Below are positions 57,408 to 64,000 of a stretch of 64,000 nucleotides of DNA, in pieces; within the stretch, counting starts at the first letter, position 1; every line of letters begins with the position of its first letter. The stretch lies in NCBI GenBank assembly GCA_963817945.1, contig CAWFQH010000004.1, forward strand, positions 474,804-538,803. Direction: 5' to 3'. The notes beneath the pieces are model-generated. The model saw only the letters and a list, made by a program, of their open reading frames with translations. It ran no database searches and was not told the DNA's origin. The stretch comes from VRUE01 sp963817945. Its GTDB lineage: Bacteria; Actinomycetota; Thermoleophilia; Solirubrobacterales; 70-9. Position numbers and translations under genes: made by a program.

Positions 57408-58564
57408 CGCTCCTCCTTGCCCTCGCGCCGCGCGACGATCCGCACATCGACACCGGCCGGGGTGGCCCGCATCAGTCGCTGCGGCAGCGGTTCGCGCAGC
57501 CGCGCCAAGCCGCGTGGCGGCTCTGACTCGCCAACCATGATGTAGGTGATGCCGCGCTCGCGGACGACCTGCGCGGCGCCGTCCACGAGGCTGTCGCTCT
57601 CCTCGATCAGGAAGGTGGCGCCGAGGACCGAGGCGAGGTGACGCAGCGCCGTAACCTGACGCTCGATCTCCCCCTCGATTGGCTGGTTCGGCGGCTTCAC
57701 CCACAGCAGGTCGAGCCCGGTACCGAGCCGCTGCGCGGAGCGCCAGGCGCGGCGCACCAGCCGCTGCGAGGAAGGCTGAGGCCGGACCAGCGCTAGCAGC
57801 CGCTCGCCGACTGCTTTCGGCACCTCGGTGGCGAATCGCTCCGTGCGGGTGCCCAGCGGCTCCTCGACCACGAGCCGCTTCGCCTCGACCTCCTGGGCGA
57901 CCTGGCGCAGCGCGACCTCGCGCAGCGCCAGCAGGTTCTCCACGGTGAAGAAGTTGCGCAGCGCCGCCTCGATGTTCTCGCCGGGATAGATCTTGCCCGC
58001 CCGTAGCCGCTCGATCAACGCCTCGGGGGTGAGGTCGATCAGCACAACCTCGTCGGCCTCGCCCAGCACGGCATCGGGAATCGTCTCCCGCACCCGCGTC
58101 CCGGTCAGCTCGGCGACCTGGTCGTTCAGCGACTCCAGGTGCTGGACGTTGACCGTGGAGAAGACGTCGATCCCGGCCCCGAGCACGTCGCGCACGTCTT
58201 CGTAGCGCTTCTCGTGCTCGGCGCCGGGTGCGTTGGTGTGGGCGAGCTCGTCGATCAGGGCCAGCTCGGGCGCACGAGCCAGTAGCGCCGGCAGGTCCAT
58301 CTCCTCGAGGTCGGTGTCGCGGTAGGTGACGCGCCGCCGGGGAATCGTCTCCAGCCCCTCCGCCAGCGCCGAGGTCTCTGGTCGCTTGTGGGGCTCCATG
58401 TAGCCGATCGCAACGTCGCGGCCGGCGTCCTTCTCGGCGTGTCCCTCCTGAAGCATCCGGTAGGTCTTGCCGACCCCGGCCGCCATGCCGATGAAGACCT
58501 TGAGGTGTCCACGGCGAGCAGGTTGCACACCCTCATTCTCCGCCGCGGTTTCTGCGGCGGACAC
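57404..58564 (-). CDS. KdpD N-terminal sensor (KdpD + UspA) without kinase
   Basis: 386 residues that match only the cytoplasmic N-terminal part of KdpD. The KdpD domain has Walker A 'VFIGMAAGVGKTYRMLQEG' and 'LALIDELAHTNAPG'. The UspA domain runs from about residue 245 ('RLVRRAWRSAQRLGTGLDLLWVKP...VVRERGITYIMVGESEPPRGL'). No transmembrane or histidine-kinase part follows; the chain stops at TGA. A separate kinase end lies upstream at 63.9 kb. So the sensor is split: a free ATP-binding sensor and a separate kinase. It begins 1 base after kdpB. Confidence 0.9.
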   Translation of the reverse strand: MSAAETAAENEGVQPARRGHLKVFIGMAAGVGKTYRMLQEGHAEKDAGRDVAIGYMEPHKRPETSALAEGLETIPRRRVTYRDTDLEEMDLPALLARAPELALIDELAHTNAPGAEHEKRYEDVRDVLGAGIDVFSTVNVQHLESLNDQVAELTGTRVRETIPDAVLGEADEVVLIDLTPEALIERLRAGKIYPGENIEAALRNFFTVENLLALREVALRQVAQEVEAKRLVVEEPLGTRTERFATEVPKAVGERLLALVRPQPSSQRLVRRAWRSAQRLGTGLDLLWVKPPNQPIEGEIERQVTALRHLASVLGATFLIEESDSLVDGAAQVVRERGITYIMVGESEPPRGLARLREPLPQRLMRATPAGVDVRIVARREGKEER

Positions 58565-58565
58565 C

Positions 58566-60645
58566 TCAAGCTCCCAGCAGGTTGTGGATTAGGAGGTCGA
58601 GCAGCTTGATCCCGATGAAAGGAACGATCAGGCCGCCGAGGCCGAAGATCAGCATGTTCCGGCGCAGCAGCGCCGTGGCGCCGATCGGCCGGTAGCGGAC
58701 GCCGCGCAGGGCCAGCGGCACCAGCAGCGGGATCACCAGCGCGTTGAAGACGATCGCCGAGAGGATCGCCGAGGTCGGCGTCCCCAGCTCCATGATGTTC
58801 AGGGCGTCGAGCGGCCCGCGCTCGCCCGGGTTCGCCGCGTAGGTGAAGGCGAAGATCGCCGGCAGGATCGCGAAGTACTTGGCGACGTCGTTGGCGATCG
58901 AGAAGGTGGTCAGGGCGCCGCGGGTGATGAGGAGCTGCTTGCCGATCTCCACGATCTCGATCAGCTTCGTGGGATTGGAGTCGAGGTCGACCATGTTGCC
59001 CGCCTCGCGCGCCGCCTGGGTGCCGGTGTTCATCGCCACCCCGACGTCGGACTGCGCCAGCGCCGGGGCGTCGTTGGTGCCGTCGCCGGCCATCGCGACC
59101 ATCCGGCCTTCCTCCTGGTGGCCGCGGATCAGCTCCAGCTTCTGCTCCGGCGTCGCTTCCGGGAGGAAGTCATCGACGCCGGACTCCTCGGCGATCTTCG
59201 CCGCGGTGAGGCGGTTGTCGCCGGTGACCATGACGGTGCTGATCCCCATCCGCCGCAGCTCGTCGAAGCGGGCGCGCATCCCCTCCTTGACGATGTCCTT
59301 CAGGTAGACGACGCCGAGGACGTGGTTGTCGCGGCAGACCGCCAGCGGCGTACCGCCCTCGCGGCCGATCAGGTCGAGCTGCTCCTGCAACTCGGCGGGA
59401 GGCCGCCCGCCCTGCTCGGTGACGTAGCGGACGATCGCGTCGCCGGCGCCCTTGCGGTACTGGTTGCCGTTGACGTCGACCCCGCTCATCCGGGTTTCGG
59501 CGGAGAAGGGGACGAAGTGCGCCTCGTGGGATTCGCAACTGGCGCTCGCGGATCCCGAACTCCTTGGCGAGGACGACGATCGAGCGGCCCTCCGGCGTCT
59601 CGTCGGCCAGCGAGGAGAGCTGCGCCGCTTCGGCCAGCTCGGACTCCTCGATCCCCGGCATCGGGATGAACCGGGTCGCCTCGCGGTTGCCGAGCGTGAT
59701 CGTGCCGGTCTTGTCGAGCAGCAGCACGTCGACGTCGCCGGAGGCCTCGACCGCGCGGCCGGAGAGGGCGAGCACGTTGTGGCGGACGAGGCGGTCCATG
59801 CCGGCGATCCCGATCGCCGAGAGCAGGGCGCCGATCGTGGTCGGGATCAGCGCCACCAGCAGCGCGATCAGGGTGACGACGGATGCGTCGGTGCCGGAGA
59901 ACTCGGCGAAGGGCCGCAGCGCGACGACGACGGCGAGGAAGACCAGCGTGAGGCCGGCGAGCAGGATGTTCAGGGCGATCTCGTTCGGCGTCTTGCGCCG
60001 CTCCGCCCCCTCGACCAGGGCGATCATCCGGTCGAGGAAGCTCTGTCCCGGCTCCTGGGTGATCTCGACGACGATCCGGTCGGAGAGGACGCGCGTGCCG
60101 CCGGTGACGGCGGAGCGATCGCCGCCGGACTCGCGCACCACCGGCGCCGACTCGCCGGTGATCGCCGACTCGTCGACCGAGGCGATGCCCTCGATCACGG
60201 TGCCGTCGCCGGGAATCGTCTCCCCCGCCTCGACCACGACCACGTCGCCGCGGTGCAGCTCCGAGGCCGGCTTCTCGCCGCCGTCGCGCAGGCGGGCGAC
60301 GGTCTCGGTGCGCATCGAGCGCAGCGCGTCGGCCTGCGCCTTGCCCCGCCCCTCGGCGATCGCCTCGGCGAAGTTGGCGAAGATCGACCGTCAGCCAGAG
60401 CCAGAGCGCCGATCGAGAAGGCGAACCAGGCGGGCTCATCGCCACCGCCGAGCGGAGGCCCGCCGAAGACCTGGATCAGCCAGCCCCCGGTGACGATCGA
60501 CGGCGCCGATCTCGACCACGAACATCACCGGGTTGTGGAGCTGGTGGCGCGGATCGAGCTTGCGCAGCGAGTCGAGCAGGGCGCGCGCGATGATCGCTCG
60601 GTCGACCAGCGAGCGCGGCTCGTTGCGAAGCGTCTCGTCGGTCAT
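58566..60645 (-). pseudogene. kdpB: Potassium-transporting ATPase ATP-binding subunit, frameshifted
   Basis: KdpB is the P-type ATPase that drives KdpFABC. ATG 60645 gives 'SLVDRAIIARALLDSLRKLDPRHQLHNPVMFVVEIGAV', after which pieces in other frames continue the family: 'VARLRDGGEKPASELHRGDVVVVEAGE', 'VDESAITGESAPVVRE' and the phosphorylation site 'VDVLLLDKTGTITLGNREA'. Then, after another shift near 59530, come 'AVCRDNHVLGVVYLKDIVKEGMRARFDEL' and 'MAGDGTNDAPALAQSDVGVAMNTGTQ'. Shifts lie near 60.5, 60.4 and 59.53 kb. All motifs are intact. The end is at TGA 58566. It overlaps kdpC by ATGA. Likely sequencing errors. Confidence 0.85.
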
Positions 60646-61239
60646 CGGGCGGCCTCCCGGTCGAGGGCGAGGTTGAGCTGCAGGACGTTCACGCCCGGCT
60701 CGCCGAAGAGGGCGAGGAAGCGGCCATCGGTGTGCTCGGAGACGAGGTCGAGGACCCGATCGAGGGGCAGGTCGCGGACCTCGGCGACGCGGCGGGCCTG
60801 GATGCGGGCGTTGGCCTCGGAGATGTGTGGATCGACGCCCGAGGCCGAGGTGGTGACCGCGTCGACCGGCACCTCGGCGGCGGCGAGGCCGGGGTCGTAG
60901 GGCCGCTCGCGCTTCAGGTAGGCGGCGAGCTGTTCGGCGAAGAAGTCGGAGAGTTCGCGGCTGTTCGGCCCGAGGTTGTTGAAGTAGGTGACGTCGGCGC
61001 TGTATTCGGTCGCGGAGGGGCGACTCTGGAAGTAGCGCGACAGGCCGTTGAAGTCCTGGCCGATCAGCTTCGAGCCGACAACCTCTCCGTCGACCTCGAT
61101 CTTGCTGCCGTTGGAGGCGCCCGGGAAGACCAGCTGCGCCACCCCGGTCGTCACCAGCGGGTAGGCGACGCCGAGCAGCGAGCGTCAGGAAGACGATCGC
61201 GATCGTCGCGGTGGCTAGGTCTTTGCGCAGTCCGTTCAT
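60642..61239 (-). pseudogene. kdpC: Potassium-transporting ATPase subunit C, one frameshift
   Basis: KdpC is a single-pass assembly subunit. The N-terminal frame from ATG 61239 reads 'MNGLRKDLATATIAIVFLT' and the second frame from about 61175 continues 'VTTGVAQLVFPGASNGSKIEVDGEVVGSKLIGQDFNGLSRYFQSRPS...GVDPHISEANARIQARRVAEVRDL'. One extra base in the GACGCTCGCTGCTC stretch near 61178 explains the break. The gene follows kdpA by 1 base and precedes kdpB, an unusual place for kdpC. Confidence 0.85.
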
Positions 61240-61240
61240 C

Positions 61241-63000
61241 TCAGAAGAGCTGGTCGGTCAGTCCCTGCACGACCGGGCCGAGCAGGAAGGCGGGGAAGAA
61301 GGTCAGCGCGGCGACGATCACGACGACGCCGATCAGCAGGACGACGAAGGTGGGCGAGTCGGCTCGGAAGGTGCCGGCCCCGGCCGGGGCGACCCGCTTG
61401 CCGGCCAGCGAGCCCGCTACCGCGAGCGCCGCGATCATCGGCAGGAAGCGGGCGAGCAGCATCACCACGCCGCCGAGCAGGGTGGCGAAGCTGAACGCTT
61501 CCGAGCCACCGTTGCCGGGCGCGTTCGGCTGGACGAAGCCGGTGTAGCCGGCGAAGGCGGAGCCGTTGTTGTTCGCCTGCGACATGTAGGCGTAGAGCGA
61601 CTCCGAGAAGCCCTGCGGGCCGTGGTTGTAGATCGACTGCGTGCCGTCGGGGCTCGCCACCGCCCAGGCCGTCGCGAACAGCACCAGCAGCGGCGTCACC
61701 AGCACGCCGACCAGGACCAGCTTCACCTCCCGCGACTCGATCTTCTTGCCGAGGAACTCCGGCGTGCGGCCGACCATCAGCCCGGCGATGAAGACGGTTA
61801 GCAGGACGAACAGCAGCATGTAGTAGAGGCCCGAGCCGACCCCGCCGAAGACCACCTCGCCGGTCCCCATGTTCGCCAGCGGCACCAGCCCGCCGATCCC
61901 GGTCAGCGAGTCGAGAGCGGCGTTGACGGCGCCGCAGGAGGTCACGGTCGTCACCGCCGTCCACAGCGAGGACTCGGCGATCCCGAAGCGCTGCTCCTTG
62001 CCCTCCATGTTGCCGCCGGTCGAGCCGTCGAAGGCGGGGTGAGCGACGCCCGCGTGGTGCTGGGCGGGGCTGCCGTGCTGCTCGGCGACGTAGACGACGC
62101 GCGACCGCGACGATGAACATCGCCATCATCGCCGCGTAGAGCGCCCAGCCCTGGCGCCGGTTGCCGACCATGCGGCCGAAGGTGTAGGTGAGGCTGGCCG
62201 GGACGATCAGGATCAGCAGCAGCTCGACCATGTTGGTGAAGCCGCCCGAGTTCTCGAACGGGTAGGAGCTGTTGACGTTGAAGAAGCCGCCGCCGTTGGT
62301 CCCCAGCTCCTTGATCGCCTCCTGCGAGGCGACCGGGCCGAGCGCCAGGGTCTGGCGTGCCGCCGGCGATCGTGCTGGAAGGTCTGCGAGCCGTCGAGCG
62401 TCTGGATCACGCCCTGGGAGACGAGCACCAGCGCCGCGACGAACGCGATCGGCAAGCAGGACGTAGAGGTTGATCCGAACGAGGTCCGACCAGAAGTTGC
62501 CGAGCGCCGCTCCCGAGCGGGCGGCGAAGCCGCGGATCACCGCCGCGAGCGCGGCGATCCCGACCGCGGCGGAGACGAAGTTCTGCACCGTCAGCCCGAC
62601 CATCTGGACGAAGTAGGAGAGCGTCGTCTCGCCGCCGTAGTACTGCCAGTTGGTGTTGGTGACGAAGGAGGAGGCGGTGTTGAAGCTGAGGTTCCAGGGA
62701 CCGGAGCCGAAGCCCTCGGGGTTGAGAGGCTGGATGCTCTGGGTGCGGAGGATCAGGTAGAGCGCGAGCCAGGAGAGGAGGCTGAAGACGACGATCGAGC
62801 GGGCGTATGCCTTCCAGTCCTGGCCCTCGTCGGGGCGCACGCGCATCACCCGGTAGGCGAAGCGCTCGACCGGCCCGCAGCACCGGGGAGAGGAAGACAC
62901 GTTCGCCGCGGAAGACCTTGGCGATGTAGCTGCCGACGAAAGGCACGAGCGCCGTGAGCACGATCAGGAAGACGGCGATCTGTACCCAGCCCTGTGCCAC
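61241..63000 (-). pseudogene. kdpA: Potassium-transporting ATPase subunit A, several frameshifts
   Basis: KdpA forms the potassium channel. GTG 63000 begins 'AQGWVQIAVFLIVLTALVPFVGSYIAKVFRGER'. The frame then changes near 62890 to 'CCGPVERFAYRVMRVRPDEGQDWKAYARSI', with 'GSGPWNLSFNTASSFVTNTNWQYYGGE' (selectivity loop). Shifts near 62450 and 62350 follow, then 'KELGTNGGGFFNVNSSYPFENS' and, after a change near 62.1 kb, 'GGLVPLANMGTGEVVFGGVGSGLYYMLLFVLLT', the last selectivity region, to TGA 61241. At least four indels occur. The selectivity motifs are intact, so error is likelier than decay. Confidence 0.85.
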
Positions 63001-63089
63001 TAGAGCTTCTCCCCGCGAAACAGCGCGTAGGCGAGATAACCGAAGACCGCGACGGAGACGACCAGGCCGAACAGCTCGGCGGCACTCAT
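63000..63089 (-). CDS. kdpF: KdpF, small potassium-ATPase subunit
   Basis: 29 residues, too short for many gene finders: MSAAELFGLVVSVAVFGYLA followed by YALFRGEKL. One transmembrane helix with the family ending (a YALxRxEKx tail). The stop TAG overlaps the GTG of kdpA by one base. KdpF stabilises the KdpFABC complex. Confidence 0.85.
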   Translation of the reverse strand: MSAAELFGLVVSVAVFGYLAYALFRGEKL

Positions 63090-63166
63090 ACCCGATCGAG
63101 CGCCGCGATGAGTGAGTAGATCAGCCCGAAGGCGGCGACGGCCAGGGCGATCGAGACGAGATCCAT
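63086..63166 (-). CDS. 26-residue single-pass protein upstream of kdpF
   Basis: MDLVSIALAVAAFGLIYSLI then AALDRV. Its stop overlaps the kdpF start as ATGA. It resembles a second KdpF-like microprotein that precedes kdpF in many actinobacteria. No direct proof of function; the overlap and hydrophobic design support translation. Confidence 0.65.
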   Translation of the reverse strand: MDLVSIALAVAAFGLIYSLIAALDRV

Positions 63167-63245
63167 ACAGCGATCGTGCGCCTCACCCCGTCAAGGCCGC
63201 ATGAAGGAATGCGACCTGCGTATACAGATTTCGTAAAGGTCGTTT

Positions 63246-63927
63246 CTAGCCGGCGAAGCGGTAGCCGACGCCGGGGTCGGTGCGGATGTAGCGAGGCCCG
63301 TCGTCGGGCTCGATCTTGCCCCGCAGGTTGGCGACGTGGGCGCGCAGCACCTGTACGTCGTCTTCGTACTCGACGCCCCACACTTCGACCAGGAGCGCGC
63401 GGTGCGTCATCAGGCGCCCGCGGTTCTGCGCGAGGACCCGCAGCAACTCGAACTCGGTCGGGGTCAGGTGGACCTCCTCGCCGTCGCGGCGAACGGCGCG
63501 GGCGACGAGGTCGATCTCCAGCCCATCGGCGGCGATCAGCGGCTCCGACGTCTCGGGCTTGACCCGCCTCAGCACGGCCTCGAGCCGCGCCACCAGCTCG
63601 CGGCGGCCCGAAGGGCTTGGTCACGTAATCGTCGGCACCGGCCGCCAGCGCCCGCACCTTCGCCTCCTCCTCGCCGACCGCGGAGAGGACGATGATCGGC
63701 ATCTCGCTCCACTCGCGCAGCCGCTGCGTCACCTCGACGCCGTCGATGTCGGGCAGCATCAGGTCGAGGATCGCGGCTGCCGGCGGCTTCACCGCGGCCC
63801 GGTCCAGAGCCTCTTCGCCGCTCGCCGCGGTCACCGCCTCGTAGCCGGCGTCGCGCAGGATCACCCGCAAGGCGCGCAGGATCTGCGGCTCGTCGTCGCA
63901 GACGAGGATGCGGGTCGCCCCGTTCAT
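63246..63927 (-). pseudogene. kdpE: KdpE-type response regulator, one frameshift
   Basis: ATG 63927 gives 'RILVCDDEPQILRALRVILRDAGYEAVTAASGEEAL', then 'AAILDLMLPDIDGVEVTQRL' (Asp), then 'MPIIVLSAVGEEEAKVRALAAGADDYVTKPFG' (Lys). At about 63610 the frame breaks. Deleting one G in TTCGGGCCGCC restores 'RRELVARLEAVLRRVKPE', then the winged helix 'HLTPTEFELLRVLAQNRGRLMTHRALLVEVWGVEYEDDVQVLRAHVANLRGKIEPD' to TAG 63246. The regulator turns on kdpFABC at low potassium. It overlaps the kinase stop by ATGA. Confidence 0.88.
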
Positions 63928-64000
63928 GCCTCGCCTCCGTCGCGCGGCGGCAGGGTGACGACGAAGCTGGTCCCCTGTCCCGGCAACGACTCGACCCCAA
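63924..64000 (-). CDS. End of a sensor histidine kinase (KdpD C-terminal part)
   Basis: Only the last 24 residues are visible: 'GVESLPGQGTSFVVTLPPRD', the typical end of an HATPase_c domain, stopping at TGA 63924-63926. ATGA overlap with kdpE. It is probably the membrane/kinase half of KdpD, matching the separate sensor half at 57.4-58.6 kb. Confidence 0.75.
   Translation of the reverse strand, partial: GVESLPGQGTSFVVTLPPRDGGEA

Overview
The window is about 64 kb of very GC-rich DNA (roughly two thirds G+C) and reads like the chromosome of a Gram-positive actinobacterium. The gene neighbourhoods (recA-miaB-miaA-dapF-dapL, pheST running into argCJBD, kdp with split KdpD) and the protein styles suggest Thermoleophilia / Solirubrobacterales. 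That placement is an inference from gene content, not a phylogenetic result.

Layout. 1-2.2 kb (+): the end of an NAD-dependent epimerase, an MBL-fold hydrolase and a cupredoxin-like lipoprotein. 2.2-12.0 kb (-): thpR-recA, a small membrane protein, a membrane-tethered Mrr-type nuclease, miaB-miaA-dapF-dapL (the last three broken by frame errors), plus cinA and a secreted basic protein upstream. 12-16.5 kb (-): RodZ-like protein, FtsK translocase, a coiled-coil membrane protein and a secreted coiled-coil lytic-transglycosylase-like protein. 16.5-27.6 kb (-): one long, overlapping gene chain, trmH-pheS-pheT-argC-argJ-argB-argD-two small proteins-argG-microprotein. 27.7-32.2 kb: translation genes: one open frame encoding L35 fused to L20, infC and thrS, with a wecB gene on the other strand wedged between L35/L20 and infC. 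32.3-34.3 kb: a large polytopic membrane protein and tRNA-Val.

34.3-50.4 kb is an accessory region. It holds a STAS/ATPase regulatory pair, tRNA-Cys, an IS481-type element, glyA lying between two copies of a tRNA-3'-end-like repeat, an OLD-family ATPase/TOPRIM nuclease, a Shedu-like (DUF4263) nuclease, and a compact caspase/CHAT-like protein behind a broken helical gene. Several small unknowns also lie here. It looks like a defence island with remains of tRNA-directed integration.

50.4-56.7 kb: DUF1232 protein, a ChrA transporter, a broken HD-domain gene, and a two-component system flanked by a lipoprotein and a PepSY protein. All three promoter regions here carry the same 19-bp direct-repeat site. 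56.8-64.0 kb (-): high-affinity potassium uptake, in the order sensor kinase end-kdpE-microprotein-kdpF-kdpA-kdpC-kdpB-KdpD sensor domain-UspA protein. The A-C-B order is unusual.

Two features cut across the window. First, single-base frame errors are clustered (3.2-5.2 kb and 59.5-63.6 kb, with isolated ones near 1.6, 15.6, 47.6, 48.6 and 52.4 kb), while recA, ftsK, pheT, thrS and argG are clean. Most look like sequencing error in hard GC-rich DNA, but this needs reads to settle. Second, perfect palindromes sit inside coding sequence (pheT, infC tail, the large membrane protein) at places where the protein appears to tolerate an insertion.
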